From NCBI RefSeq assembly GCF_009870125.1, contig NC_046680.1:20355501-20419500 (forward strand): a DNA stretch of 64,000 bases, given 5' to 3'. Shown here piece after piece: positions 43,101 to 57,274 of the stretch. The notes beneath the pieces were generated by a model. The model worked only from the letters and a program-made list of their open reading frames with translations, made no database searches and was not told the DNA's origin. A program made the position numbers and the translations under genes. Origin of the DNA: Drosophila pseudoobscura. Taxonomy: Eukaryota > Arthropoda > Insecta > Diptera > Drosophilidae. The stretch's first letter is position 1; every line of letters begins with the position of its first letter.

Positions 43101-44430
43101 GTCTATTTATAGTTTGATGTTGGATTTTATTTGCTCTTCGTTTCCTTTTTTTTTTTGAGTTTTTTGTGCCACTACCTCGATTAAAGCAGGGTTGGTCTGT
43201 GCTCTGTGGCTCTGTTGCCTGGAATTTATATTATTGCATGCCTGGAACTGACTCCCCCCCCCTTTGCCTTTGGGTCTCAACAAATCGCAACATTTGTAGC
43301 TCCATGTTGTATTGGTTTTTTATTGATATTTGTGGTCTGCAATTGTTGCGCTTTGAGTTTTGCTGTTTTTCGAAATTTATATTGCATACTTTTCGGGCGC
43401 TCTTCCGGTCTCTGTTTTCGGTTTGTTTAAGAGCCGCTATTAATTGAGCCCCTCACCTGTCGTGCCAACACATTTACCAATTCCAATTCCATTACCATGC
43501 CATGTCCCCAGCCCCCCCCCCCCCACCTTTCCACGTGATTCCATTCGATTTTTGCCAGCTTAAAAACTCATTCATCAATTAAATCGACACATTCATCAAA
43601 ACAATTTCTCCCCTGTCGATGTCAACATGGCTTCACTGTGGTGACGTCAATCGAGTACGTGAACGTGTGGAGTTTTCCGAGGTCCTGGAGTGGAGGTGTC
43701 ATGACGCTGACATATGTGAAACGGGGGGTCTGCCTTTTGGCATTTCATTAGTCTGAATGCTGGATTATGATGGCGAGTGTCGAGGTCATATATTTGACCC
43801 ATCAAGAGGGTCCATTATCCCGTATCTATTAGCATGCTTGGGATCATTTTTCATTTATTTCCAATGACTTTGAGGAATCGGTAATACGTTCCATCTATAT
43901 ATATATCCAGACAGAGACAAACTTTGTGCGCTTTTCTTGGGCGATCCTAAGGACTTCACACTTAATTGCTTTTTCACGCCTCTCTCACCCGGATGGAATA
44001 CGTAATGCTCGCTCGCTCGCTGGCCGCTCCTCTGACAGCTGCTGTCAGCTCTGTTTCTGCTGTTCACGGCGGAGACAGCATCCCCCACCTCTGTTCCCCA
44101 CCATGGCCTGCAAATTGCTCATTTCAAGGCTAATTTGTTTGCTTATATACTATCAGAAAGAGACTAAGGAGAAGCAGCAGCAGCTGGACCAGCTGGAGGC
44201 ATAACTTGCCCGGCAAGGTGGCCTTTGGCGACAGGCAACAGATGCACATAGTCCTTCCTGGCCCTCCTGCTTGCACTTAATTACGGGGCAATGTCAGCTA
44301 AATAAATTTATTTACATAATTTTAATTAAACAAGCAAAACGGATACGGAAACTGTCACCCAAAAGCGAATCCAGAGCCGGCCTGTCCTCCTCCCCGTCGT
44401 CTGTCAGGGTCAAGAATGTGGCTTTCCGAC

Positions 44431-44466
44431 TGTCTATCTGTCTGTCTGTCTGTCTGTCTGTCTGTC
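44431..44466 (+). repeat. (TGTC)n tetranucleotide repeat
   Basis: About nine units with one variant near the start. Confidence 0.85.
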
Positions 44467-45850
44467 AGTCAAGGTGTCAACGCACAGGACTCCCAGAGCC
44501 CACACCTGAGGGGTGCTGCGACTCCCTGCGCTAAGGGTGGCTTTGCACCCTGCCAATTTCGGTGTGCTTAACGATATAATTAGATTGTTTTGTGGATGGC
44601 ATTTCTGTGCGCTTTTTTTTTGTTTGGTGTTTGATGCCTCAGCCCACTGGCTGTGATTTTCAATATGCTGCCAGGTTGAACTCTCCTCACCACTGATGTT
44701 TCCTTTCTTCTTTCTTCTGTTTGGTTTGGCCGGGTATTGTGTGGCCCAAAGTTGCGGCAAATTGGGGTGACAAACCTCATTAATTACAAATGACTTCATT
44801 TCTTTTGTTTAGCGAGCATTTGGGGGATTCCAGTCCAGCAACGAGTCTCTGAGGTGTGAAGAGTGTGTCTCAGAGCATGTTGTGACAGCTGGAGGGCAGA
44901 GGGCAGAGGGCACGGGGCACAGGGCAACGAGCCCCATGTTTCCCTGGGAATGCTAGCCCATTATCATGTTGGTAGTAAAGGAAATTGGTTAGAGTACCCC
45001 TCCATATCGATTCCTATTTGGGTAGAATAAACTCAGACCTTAAATTAAACCCCGAGAGAGTCGCAGGCCTCTATATCTCTGCTCCTGGGGCTTCTATATC
45101 GGAAAACGCGATATCCTTAAGTTCTCTATTGAATTTTCCTGAATTTTCCCCACAAGTTTCGAGAGCTCTTCAACAGTTTCAATCCCATTTGAAAGCGGCT
45201 TTTGGTCTACCAAAAACCAAAAGGAACTCTCTTTTGCTGTCTGACACTTTTGGCGGAATTTCCCGTGGCCGGGCGAGGGCTGGGGAGGGGCAGCTTTTAG
45301 CCAGGGTCCCCAGTTGCTTATAAATTGTTCTATGGCCGCCAAACACATTGCAAAATGTGACAAATATGCATTTGGCAACAATAAATTTTATGACCGCAGC
45401 CACTGGGGGGCTGCCGCGCCGCCGAAAATGTTTCGGGCTCCTGTCTGGAGCTGCAGTTGAAGCTGAAGGAGCCTGGTATGGGATTTACTCCTCCTGGGCA
45501 GCCCATATTCATATATAAATATAAATTAGCATATTTTGTGGCGCCACCGCGTCGGCATTGGCAATTGCTCATTGCCCCCCCTCCCCCTGATAGCTGCGGG
45601 CCAATTGTAATTAAATTGTCGCCAGGCCAGAAAAATATATATAATTGCACATATTATTTATTGTATTTACCAGATTTTATTGCCCGTCATTTTTTTTTAT
45701 TCAATTTTCCTGATTTATGCCTCAATCACAATTAAAAATGGCAAACAGTCGCTGGGCTCTGATTTGTTGGCCCTGTTTATGGCAATTTATGTTCAGAATA
45801 ATCCCGATGCTTGATTATGGCCAATTATCCCCAACCATTGAGCCCCCTGG

Positions 45851-45900
45851 CTGCCCCTTGCTGCCCCTTGCTGCCCCTTGCTGCCCCTTGCTACCCCTTT
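45851..45900 (+). repeat. 10-bp tandem repeat CTGCCCCTTG
   Basis: Five units, the last with one change. Confidence 0.9.
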
Positions 45901-48424
45901 CGACGATTATGTGTGTTCATCCCTCGTTCGGGCGGTTACAAGCCACAAACTACCAAAAAAATAGAAGAAAACTAAACATTGAGTGAGTCTTTTTCTCGAA
46001 TAAAAAAAAGTACCCAAACAAGGCGCATGCGCTGGCAAAACTGTCTCAAATGGAATGGGTTTCCCCTCCCTATGGCTATTTGAGTGCCAAGCAAAGGGGA
46101 AAGGACACTCAAGAGCAAGACGCACTCGTTGGTGAGTCAGGATTTTCGTCAGCGATTGTGGGAGTTGTACCCCTCCTTTATTTGGGGTATTCTGGAGATG
46201 GGTAGCAAGAATATTTCGAAATAAAAGCGAGAGATCAGTGATCTTTTCAGTCCAGGGAAAGGCCCCAGCCAGGGCTTTTCCTTAGGTGCCTTGGTAGATA
46301 GAACTTTTGCTGCAGCTCTGGCTCCTGCTGGTTCCATTTGGCTGGCCCTTTCTCAGGCATAACGAAATCGTTAGGGCGCCGCGCATGCAATAAAATAAAA
46401 AGCAAAACGCAATTAAAATAATTCCAGACGACGACCAAGGCTTCCAGCCACATGCAGTGCGGCAAATGTTTTGCGTAATTGCAGTTTGGGGCTCATTAAA
46501 GTTCCTTCCGTTGGCCGGACACAGCTGGCGTGCGAAAAGTGCCAAGCGGACTTAACAATGCGTTACATTATTGTCCACCCACTGGAGGGTCCGAGCATCC
46601 GCATCCGCATCCGCGTCCGCGTCCAAGGAAAAACATTAAAAATCCATTGCACAAAGCTAGACAAATAGACGCCGCGCTCCATTGGAAAGTGTGGGGGGCA
46701 GACAGACAGACAGACAGGCAATCGGCTGGCTGTATATCGTACATATATCAGGCTATCCCGGACCACTCCTGCCCGGCCCGGCCCTGCCCGAGTGGCTTGC
46801 TTAATTAATAAATTGATTGGATTGTTTTCACAGCACGCGGCCCGGATCCTTCATCGACAATTGCTGTTGTTCGGCATTGTCCTGCCGCTGCAGTTGTATG
46901 CCCTTTCCAGAGGCCATAGCGAGTCTCCCATACACAAAGGGTAGGGTGTCCGGAGAGTTGCCACTTAGAGCCCGCCTTTCCTTCATGTTGCCAATGTTTG
47001 TATTGGTTTGTGGGCCCTGTAGGCGTGAGTGTGTGGGTGCGCTGGTCCATTTAATCGCATTTTCTTGTTCATATTTTATGCATTTTGCAATGAAACGTTT
47101 ATTTATTTCACCCCCCTCATGAGTCCCTCGAGATTTCGCCAAGCCCAAGAGAGATGAGTCTTCGATTTAAGTTCCAAACGAAACTCTTTTCGAAGAACTT
47201 TGAGCACTTCCTTCCCCTGGCCTTGCACCTGGCAGGGGCATGTTGTTAGCGGCTATTAAGCTGGCCACAAGTTGCTCGGCGGACAGAATGGCAAGTCTCC
47301 TGCCTTGTTATTAGAGCCAACAATTCAACAGTTATCCTTTTGGCTCCCGCTGCTCCTTGTTTTTACGAGCGCCACTTGAACCCGTTTATTTTGCATGTGT
47401 GGTGGGGTATCCTCGTTTTTTGTGTCCCTTTGGCGGCAAACACATTTCACATGTCGCCATCGTCCTTCTGCGCACTCATTTCCGCTTCCTGTTTTGTGGC
47501 CAAAACGTCACAGCCACAAAAAAGGTTTGTCTGTCCCTGTCCCTCCCCCCCACCCCCTATCCAGAGGGCAGAGGGCAGAGGGGGCTCCCTGTGTGGCTAT
47601 GTTTTTAGCACAATTTTCATTTGTACGCCACGGCCTCGTAAATCATGCGCTGACATGGCTAGCAAAATTGTCGCTGCAGTTCATAATAAAAAGATAAGAA
47701 ACGAGCGGCAAAAACAGCGCAAAATTCTACGCCATTGGAATTCCAGATGAGAAATGTCTCTCACTGGTCTGGTACTCGTACTCGGAGAAATGAAATTAAT
47801 AAACTCAAGTGTAGAGACAGTTCAACTCGCCAGTTGAAGAGTTATTTGGGGAATTCCATAAGTAATTGAGTGCGGGAAAACTTGGGTATAGGCAGTGCAC
47901 TTATTGGGCTGGAAGGCCACGAAAGGATTCCATCTTCTATGTGGTTCCAAGGACAGTGCCCTGAGGTAATATCCTAGGTTCTGGGTTCTGGGGACGAGAG
48001 CATATGCAAATTCCCCTGTACATTCCACTTGGATGCATTCCCATTAGCCGAACAATATCTCCTCACTTTTACACGAATCGTTATGCGTTATGCTCTTTCG
48101 CCTGCAATAACCTTGCCAAAACTCTGGAGCAAGTTAGCTAAACTTTAATTATGCATAAGCCAGCCACCGGAGAGGAGCCACATGAGGCGGCCTGCTGGGC
48201 GGGGCCGGTGTAGAAGTCCGCACTAATTAATCCCTTTACGACTGAAACCTATCAAAACACAAGCTTAACTTTTCCAATAAAAATAACGACGACACCGCCA
48301 CAAAAAATATATATATACATATATATATGCGACCGGGAGAACCACAAAAAGCAGAAGGCGGAAGGCACAAGGCATAAGGAGTCTGCCAGCTTCCAGTGGC
48401 AGGACCGCAAACAGGATCTAGAGC

Positions 48425-48468
48425 CGGGACTGGGACTGAGACTGGGACTGAGACTGGGACTGGGACTA
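48425..48468 (+). repeat. 6-bp repeat GGGACT/GAGACT
   Basis: About seven units alternating between two variants. Confidence 0.8.
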
Positions 48469-48809
48469 CGGCTAAGACTGGGTATGCCAACGATAGAGGA
48501 CCACAAGTGCGGGTCCGCGTGTCCTTTCCTGGCTCAAAATGCAGCAAAAGTTGGCGCACTAATTACCAAGGATTAGTTTCATATTTGTTTGTCAACAAGC
48601 AAGGCAGTCGCGGGGAGTGCAATCCGAGCAGCTGCTGGCGGCTGGGACCAGCGACAGGAGACCAGAGACCAGCGACAGGAGACCAAGGACCCAGAGAGTG
48701 TCCTGTCCTGTCCGACAAGTTGGAAAGAATATTTATGCGTTCAGCGCAAAAAAAAGCAAGCAGAAATCATGAAAATAAAGGCAAGCGTTTAGCTGTTTTG
48801 GTATTCATA

Positions 48810-48881
48810 ATGAAATTAAGTCGATTGAATGCACTGATTATATTCATCACATACCTCTGGCCAGCACACAGAAGTCCTGCG
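48810..48881 (+). CDS. Possible signal-peptide exon of a long-intron gene
   Basis: ATG opens a 24-codon exon, MKLSRLNALIIFITYLWPAH and four more residues, that ends exactly at a strong donor GTGAGT (48882-48887), phase 0. The content is a typical secretion signal. Codon bias is weak and no following exon was recognised within the window, as would be expected if the next intron is long. It may also be chance. Confidence 0.3.
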
Positions 48882-51800
48882 GTGAGTGGGGAAACGATTG
48901 GGAGATACCCTGTAGACGAAAATTTACAAGAAAGATCATTATCAAACTGAAAAAGGCTTAAGAGGCTTGCCGAGTAGCGGCAAGGAGCGATGGTAGCGGC
49001 AAGGATCTACCCAAATCTACCCTTTATATGAGAGTAGATTAAAGCACAGCTAAGAAGTAGAAATAACAAACAATTCAGCAAACAACAGCAGCTTAAATTA
49101 TATAAAACCTAATTGGTTTTGCCTGCCAGGACCATCGGACAGGCATCATAACCAACACATAATACCTTTGGCATATTTATTGCTGGAGAAAAAACGTATT
49201 ACCCGACCCTCGGCACATAATCAGATTGCAGAATGCAGGCTAACAACAACCCTCCTCGGCAGGACTCTACTCGACTCGACTCGAGTCGCCTTGCATGGCC
49301 GCATGGCAGGGCTCTAATGTGATTGACCCTTCCGCCTTGTTGCTGGCATAATACTTGTGTTATCCCTGCCGGGGTCGGGCGAGGACCAGGGAGGACGGGC
49401 GCACACTTTGCTCCCATGTTGGTCATCGGGGGCTTCAATAAATTATCACGCCATATAAAGCAATTAATTCTACTGCTGCTCGCCATGTCCTGTCCTCCTG
49501 CTGGTTCTGGTTCTGTTCCTGGGGTTGTTTGTCTCAACTTTTCCATATTTCCATATATACTGTGTTTTTTTGGCCTGGCTAAGTAAGCTTTTAATAGCTT
49601 TTCGCTCGTGTTGTTGCTAATTGATATATCCCGGGCTGCCCTCATCGAACGACCGTCACTTTCTCCATAATTCGATTTTCTATGTAGTGAAAATTTTTCA
49701 ATTATTTCCATACTGGTGCCACGTTTTTGCAGCACTCCAAAGTTGCTGGCAAATTACTTTCGCCTTCAGTTTTGTTTTGTTGTTCCTTGGCTCGGACCGG
49801 GTCCTGTCATGTGGGGACAGGACTGTCCGTCCGGTCCGTCCTGTCCGTCCTGTCGTGTAAGCCTGATTGGGTTTCTCCTGCGGTCGGTCGGACGGACAGC
49901 TGCAGCTGCAGTGCAACAATGTTCTGGTTGGAAATTAAGTTTTATGCTCTAGTTTGCAGAGTATTTTCCATTTTTTTTTTCTTATGGTTTCCGGTTGAGC
50001 GTGAAAGTGTTTTCTGTGCTCTCAATGTGACCCTTTCTTCTCCTGGGGTACATTTCCCTCTGTTGTATAACATTTGTGTGACCCTCCACCATCTTCAATA
50101 TCAGCCCTGCGACCTACTGAGGCCCTCTGTCGCTGTCCGGCCTGAGGTCATTGGCATTTCTCGCTGTCCAGTGCCAGGCCTTCAATGTCCCCCCCTACCG
50201 CTCGACTCTGTCATAATTCAGCAAACGAAGACTGCCGCCTCGCCTCGCCTCGCCTTTGTTTAAATTTTGGCAAGGCATTGTATAACGCCCCCACCCACTG
50301 CTGAACAAATAAAGGCGTGTGCGCCAAATATCCTTGTTTGCCGTCTTCCTTGAGCAATTTTCGGGAAAGAAAGAAGTGGGTCTTCTAGTTCATAAATTAC
50401 GATGACAAAATGCATTCGATGGGCGTGGGCCCACGCCCCATAATTAGTGCATTAATAAAGCGCCAGTCGAGCGGCAGACGGTCGGCCGATGGATAGACAA
50501 TAGATTCGGATAGTTTTATTTATGCAGTGTGCCCGGACTGGAGCGGACTGGAGCGGAGGCGATCCAATAAAGTACTCGAATCCTGCAGAACGACGGTCGT
50601 CCATTGTCGCAAACAACGCCATAATAATGTAATGAAATTTATGATGCGCATTTAATGTACTCGCAGCACAACACGGCGCGACAATAAACGCCAGTCCAGA
50701 GGACGGGGGCCGCCGAATGTCCTTCCGAACAAAGCCAACACTTAACTGATTTCAAAATTATATGGCATGGCGAGTGTGAGTGGATTGTATATACTGTGTA
50801 TACCATAATTTGGCATATAATTTTATTGCTTATTGTTCGCGCTGGTCAAGGCATTGGGCCTTGCCCCGCCCCCCCTCGCCAATCCTCATCCCCTGGCATT
50901 GGTGTCGAGACGGCAGGGCAAATATTTGCCCTGGACAAATGTTAGTTGCCGCAATCGGGACATATATCTCTGTCCTCGAGTGGGTCTGCATCAATGTTTG
51001 CTTAGTTTTCATATAGTTTTATTGTTTCAACACAATGCATTTATTGGGAAAAACCCCAATAGAATGGATATTAATGGCGGGGCTCATTTCAGTCGGAGAT
51101 GCGTTTATTACGGAGCGGTTTTGCCCATGACTCATCCTTGTTCGCATAAAACGACAATCCAAGCAAATAGACAAGTTAATTTTGCTAACTAATTTGGCCA
51201 GAAGGCTAAGGGCCGAGACACACGCCTAAATCGTAAAAGCATATCCAAGGAGTCCGGACTAATACCAAGACGAGGTTTTTATGTCGCCCGGAAATCGGTT
51301 CCTTGGCCAGGAAGGGGAACTGACATTGACATTTGCCTGACACGTGATATCAATTCTTGTATTCGGCTGCTCGGCGGCGATGATTCAGCCTAGCCGCCCA
51401 GCTGATGATGGGGTATGCGTCAGAGCCCACTCCTGTTGCTCTTTTTCCTCGCCTTGCGCACTTCCGCAATAATTTTTATCGCATTTATATCTCTCTCTCT
51501 CTCTCGAGCTCTCACGGTGCGTCTGTGTGTGTGTGCTTTTGGCCACATTTCACTTTGACGGCTCTGGCGGTGGTCGGTGGGAAAGCACTCTGTGGGGCTG
51601 GCTTGGAGCGCCTGCCTAGGCGCCACTTGAACTATGAAAATTTGTCCCGCCTTGCTGGCGCCGTGCTTATCGATCGCGCATGGAAAACACTTTTGCCATT
51701 TGCTTTATCTGCCAGCAAACATTGCCCAACACGAAACACAAGCTGGCGGTGGGGCGGAGGGGGGGCTTGGGGCAGACAGGACTGGGCTTTGGACTTGGTT

Positions 51801-54229
51801 CGCTGGTTCGTTGGTTCGCTGGCTCGTTGGTCTTGGTTCCATTCCCTGACTTGGACTCCTGCCCTACCTCTGCCCTACCTCTGCCTCCCCCCACAACCTC
51901 GTTTGGCGCATTTTCGCTTTCGCCTCGTCGCGTGGTGCGTTCATAAATATTCCGTTTTTGCGTTTTTGCGTTTTTGCTTTGCTTTCGACTCACTCACACT
52001 TTTCCGGGAATACATGGACATGGACATGCGAGTGTATGCGAGCCATGTATTTTAAGTGTATTTCTGTTTTTGCAGCAATTTCAGTTTTTATTCCCGTAAT
52101 TTATATGCCCCACACTTATTGGGGCTAGGTTTTGGGTAAACGTTTTCGTGGAAGCGAGGCGCCCGGACCCCCCCGGAGCTAGGTGCCGCCCAAACTTCAT
52201 TAGGCAGCACTGTAGTCAATTGCGGCAGGTGCAGGTTAAAGGTGAACAGCTTCTGCCGAGGGTCAGGTTTCAGGACAGTCTGTCGAGTTTAGGTCCACCT
52301 TTTCACTGATTGATGCAGACCAGTCCAGTGCCAGTGCCAGGGCCGCTGAAACGCCATAATCTAGAGTTACATTCAACAACCTCTCGGCAGCAGCCACCCT
52401 CATTATTTACAGGAACAGTTTCATTTTAAAAATTATGTTCCAGCATTGGCCCCAAATGGAAAATTTATTTTAATTGATGAACGAACCCTTTGCTAATGGG
52501 CGGGACAGTTGTTGTGGGCAAGTGTTAACAAGGACACCCAACCAGCACACCCCCCCCTCGCCCTCTCCCAAAGATGATCTGCTGCTAATCAAGTGGCAGC
52601 ACAGAAGGATGAAGGGATGAAGGGATGACTGGGTGAACTGAGGAACTTTGTTTTTATTTCTTGGCCTTTTGGGACTTTTTTGTTTTCCTACTCTTAAATA
52701 TTTAAGTGGATTTATCTGGGCAAGGGTTAGGGGGCGTGGGGGAGGGGGGATTGGTGTCTCTGTGCACACCCTCTTACATTTAGAAAATTTGCATGCAACT
52801 TTTTGTTGGCTGCTTTTTGCGAGTGTTTCTCGCTTTCTGCGGCTTCTGGTGCTTTTATTTTTCCACCTGTCGCGTAAAATTTCACACAGCAGCATAAATT
52901 TCCACCGACGGCAACCGCACTGTGCGGGTGTGTCGGTGCCACCCACATCTTTGCCACTGCAGCACCCACACCACGGCCGACGCGCCACATTTGACGCCAC
53001 ATAATTTTCCTGTCGCTGAAACTTTTTGTTAGCCGCCTGTTGTTTTTTCCCCCTTTTGTTTATTTGTAGGTGCAGCAACGACCACGCCCCCATACCTGTT
53101 CACCCGCCCCGCCGCGCCCCGCGCCCGGGCAATGGAATTGGTGAAATTTATTTGGCGACAATAACCAAAGTTTTACATACTTTCGGGCGTCATTTCATTT
53201 AGGTTTTCCCTTCGTTTTGTTTGCTAATTAAAAGTAAGTGCTGCTTGTCTGCCCCGGCCAAGGGACAGTGGGGCCAGAGCCCCCCTCTCCCCCTCCCCCT
53301 CACCCGTCTGAGACATCAGCTTAAAAAATTACCATCACTGGCTAAAAGTAATCGCAGAAAATGTGGGCAAACTTAAAGAAATATTTTGGAAAACTGCACA
53401 CGTGTTCCGCACCGTGGGAGCCCCCCCCCCACGCCTGGGACGCCATTTTGCACGCGAACTTTGGCCGCAGTTTGACATTTTGCCGCAAGGAAGAAAAGCG
53501 CCACAAAAGGAAAAACTTGAAAATAAAAAGAACGAACGAGGCGAACATTTAAAACTTTCGCAGTTTTAAATTGTCGCCGCAAAAGAACGAAACGAAACGA
53601 AAGGAAAGGCTGCAGTTGACTTACACAATCCACAACCCCCCACCCAGTCCCTCTCCCCCTCCCACTCCCCTCCCACTGCCCTCGATGCGACTGTCAATTG
53701 CAAGTGTCACACGGTGGAAAGCTCCAAAGGAAAAACTGCAACTAAATGGGGAGTTGGTCTTTCCGCTCGGCTGTCACTAATTCCCGGAGCTCGATTTGCA
53801 TTTTTCGGTTTAGGTTTTTCCCCCCCCCCACCGCCCCTTCTACCGCCCATTGTTTTTCATGGGCCGCGGCGGTTTTTCTAAATAAATTGAACATTTTGCT
53901 AATATCTTGATCAAATGTCGCTGCTGTACGCTGCTTGATAAATGGAAAATTCTGTTGTTTGAAGTCCTTTGGGGGGTTTTTTTTTTGCAGTTCAGAGTTT
54001 GGAGTGGATTGGCGGTTTGCACTGGGTCTTTAACTTGGAAATATTCTTTAGGGCCTGGCCATGATTTTGCTTGGTAGAAGTTTTCCGGCTACATTTTTAT
54101 ACGGCTTCTGTGGGTAACAGTCTCCAACGTATATCCTGGTTGTTTCTTACCAAAAGTTTCCCCCAAAATTTTACATGCGAAAGCAAACTAATAAGAAAGT
54201 ACGTGCGAATAATTTTACAAATTAGATGT

Positions 54230-54260
54230 AGACGAGGACGAGGACGAGGACGAGGACGAC
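54230..54260 (+). repeat. (GACGAG)n repeat
   Basis: About five units. Confidence 0.85.
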
Positions 54261-55265
54261 AGGGACATGAGTAAGATACGGCCATGGGGAAAAGTTTGAG
54301 CCGAGGCGACACCCGCATGTTGAGGCATGTAACTAAATATGCTTGCCACACTCGCTGTTGCCTAGTTGGAAGCCCCGATAGCAGCCAGACACCCATGTGG
54401 CAACCAGAGACGGCTCAAACGGCAACCGGCAACAGGAGAGCACTCCCGCTGGCTGGATTTTAGCTTGTGACAAGTTCTCAAAGCCAGCCGGCTAACACGT
54501 CGGCTACTTGATGTTGAAGAAGACGACCAGGCGACAAGAAATTGCAGCAATTACGAGGCAAAAGAACAAGTTTTACGGCACATGCAGATCCAATTTTTGG
54601 TCAACTATTTGCACAAGGTGGAAGCTGGAATTGGCTGGGAAAACTACTCGAATTGGCCGATTGTTGGGGCTCGGAAGAAAAACAAAATCGAACCGAAGTG
54701 GCTGCGCAAACAAAAAGCAATTAGCCGGCACAAATCCAGGGGAAAAACCAACACGGAATCAAGACGGAAAGAGGAATAGTCCAATAATAAATAAATAAAA
54801 CTTAAAGCAACTCACATTAATGAGTACAGCCCGCGTGGCGCCACTTGGCATGACAAACATGTGGCGCACGTGGTCGGACTTCGGGCGGACTTTGCCGGGT
54901 GGAAAAGAACGACTCCTTTACTAATTCCCTAACATGTCACGAATCATATTGAACATGCGGCCGGCCGTGCCAAATGATGATGAGCAGAGGAGGCAGGCCA
55001 AAGACGAGAGCAAGACAGACAGACAGACAGACGGCAGAGAAATTAAGCCGGGTGCTGCCTGGGCAGAGGGGCAACACTTGACTCATTTTCTACATGTGCC
55101 GCATATTAAGAGTGCCCCTCTTGCCCGCCTCCTTTAGAGCTGCTCATTTCGGATCGCTGGCAATTTTTCACGAATTTTCATGCATCACTCCGGCCATGCC
55201 CCATTAATTATTATTTTGCTAGCACATTTCGCTGATTTATTGAGTGTCGGCTGTTGCAATCAGTG

Positions 55266-55291
55266 CGGCGGCGGCGGCGGCGGCGGCGGCC
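55266..55291 (+). repeat. (CGG)n trinucleotide repeat
   Basis: About eight perfect units. Confidence 0.85.
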
Positions 55292-56437
55292 TACCAAAAT
55301 CTGCACAAAAATTAAATGAAAATTACATGCACTTCCACTTGAGAAGAGCAGACGGAAAAGTAACCAGGGAATGAAAATTATTAAACAATCAACAGCTCAA
55401 ACAGAAGTAACGCACCATACCCTGGAATATATGACCTCCTCCCCTGCCGCTGCCCCTGCCCCCTGCCACCACGCCTGCCACATTAAAAGCCTGCCAAATT
55501 CCGACCGCCATTAAGTCAAATGGATGAGCTTCTGTGTAATAAAATTTTTTATTATCATCTGTCGCTTGCGCTTGAAGCATCCGAATGAAAACCAAAAAAA
55601 AAAAACACACAAATGAAATCCACGAAAGAAAGGCCTGGAACTTTTGGATACCCTTGCAGATCGGGATATATATATATACCTGAGTGCTTTCCCCATTCAA
55701 CTTTCTCTTCTGTGGAGGCGCCAAATCAATGTGCCAGCCAATGGAGCCCTTGGCTGGGCAGATCATCATGGTCTTGGGCTTGGGTAAATTCACACAAAAT
55801 GGGAAACAGGCACTGACAGACAGGCGCAGGCATTCAGGAATTATGGTCAAAAACAACAACAATTGGCCCAACATCCGCCACAAACTTTCGAAAACAATTT
55901 TTTCACTTTGTCTGCCGCCTGCAAATATACATATATATATTTTTGTTGTTTTTTTTTTAGTTTTATGGCATTTTAAAAGTAGTCAAAGGCATCCAGCGTG
56001 CCCATCCCCCATCCCCCATCCCCTGCCGTTCGTCAGTCCCTGCTGCAGCGATTCCGGCATTTCACACTCCAGTGGCGTGAAAATTCATTAAAAAATTGTG
56101 TTTAACACGGGAAAAGAAAAACAAAAACAACAGCGGACATTTTTTTCATTGTTGGATGGGGCTCGCGGATCTTTTGCGTAATGGCAGCACTTTTGGGGCA
56201 TACTTTTTGACATTTATTTGACGCATGGCAATGGATGTTCATAAATTTGAACAGACGAAATGCAATTTTCAAGCCACCCCACTTGGCGGCCGAGCTCTGG
56301 CTGTGTCTTGAGTAGGCATCACTCGGAGCGACTGGGAGGCGGCCTGTCATCGCCAGTCGTGATGCCAATCAGCATACAATGGGGGCCCCCCGAGCTCTGG
56401 GACCCTCTGCTATGTATATGTGGAAAAACAATTTAGA

Positions 56438-56467
56438 CCGAAGACCAAAGACCAAAGACCAAAGACC
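56438..56467 (+). repeat. 7-bp repeat AAAGACC/GAAGACC
   Basis: Four units of ACC-AAAG type. Confidence 0.8.
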
Positions 56468-56905
56468 GTAAGAGGGGGGGTGAACAGTGGGAGAACAAAA
56501 GGCCTTGGTGACTTGTCAGAAAGGAGCAGTCTCATTTGTTATGCAAGCTACATTTCCGTTTCCGGTTAACACAGTTAACAGCACGACATATGTACACACA
56601 GTCGAGGCTACAAACGATGGAACGTCAAGTCGAGGGAAGCGATTTGCATTTGTCGACTGATTAATTACAGGAGCGCCCGAGGAACTGCAAAAAACAAGAT
56701 GTACGAGGCCAACAGCACGACACAGCACTTCCCTTTGGGAAGTGTAAGTGCCTTGACTACTCTCCGAGATCTAGGACTCCACGAGCTACCCGTCAAACAC
56801 ACAACTTCGAAAATATTTCGAACGATACTTAAGTAAAACTCTAGGAAGTCCACATCCAATATCGCTTTGAGTTCTGGTCGTCTTTCAGGCCAAGAGTAAA
56901 CGACA

Positions 56906-57274
56906 ATGGCCGATGGCTCGCAATTCACGATACCGCCGTTCCCCTCGAACAAGACGATAAATCCCCACGAATACCATTCGAGGAATATTAGCAAATCTTC
57001 GTGCCCGGGCCTGAGTTCGAGCCTCTGGATGGTCCTCGGTGGCATGTTTCTGGCGGCTCGTATGTTGTGGTTGACCCTGCGGCCCGCAAGGCCCGAACAG
57101 ATCGACCAGCTGGGCCTGCGGACAGGCGTTGGGGAGCGGGCAGAGGAGGATCGCCGGATACACCAGTTGAGGTCGAATCGCCGGCACCGGAACCGTCACT
57201 TTCTGAGGTTCAAGCAGCCCAACAAACGACGTCTCCATATGGATTATAGCCAGCCGCGATATCTGCCCAGATAA
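56906..57274 (+). CDS. Small single-pass membrane protein, 122 aa
   Basis: ATG in a good context (GACAATGGCC) opens a frame with typical fly codon bias (CTG, CAG, GGC, AAC), which other frames here lack. The N-terminal 45 residues are polar with two N-glycosylation sequons (NKT, NIS). A hydrophobic segment spans about 39-58 (LWMVLGGMFLAARMLWLTL), and the C-terminal half is basic with many Arg and His. N-terminus-out topology is likely because the glycosylation sites precede the segment and the basic part follows. A GTAAGT donor at 56744 and a CTTTCAG acceptor at 56888 suggest an intron in the 5' leader; the first leader exon also has a short upstream ATG frame. No known domain is recognised. 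Confidence 0.6.
   Translation: MADGSQFTIPPFPSNKTINPHEYHSRNISKSSCPGLSSSLWMVLGGMFLAARMLWLTLRPARPEQIDQLGLRTGVGERAEEDRRIHQLRSNRRHRNRHFLRFKQPNKRRLHMDYSQPRYLPR

Larger units (their letters stand above)
34270..48800. other. 14.5-kb gene-poor stretch, probably intronic or intergenic
   Basis: No exon could be supported by start, frame and splice sites together. There are many short tandem repeats and AT-rich islands. Frames that stand out in length (for example 35286-35930) come from GT/TG tracts or overlap on both strands. Regulatory DNA or a long intron is the likely content; short ATG-less exons may have been missed. Confidence 0.45.
48890..56650. other. 7.7-kb gene-poor stretch
   Basis: No supported gene. 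A (GACGAG)n repeat lies at 54230-54260, a (CGG)n repeat at 55266-55291 and an AAAGACC-type repeat at 56438-56467. Several poly-C tracts also occur. Open frames are low complexity or shadowed. Confidence 0.45.

Noticed and set aside
48396-48809. Upstream part of the frame leading into the signal-peptide exon
   Set aside because: It runs through a 6-bp GGGACT repeat and has no protein character; only the last 24 codons before the donor look meaningful.
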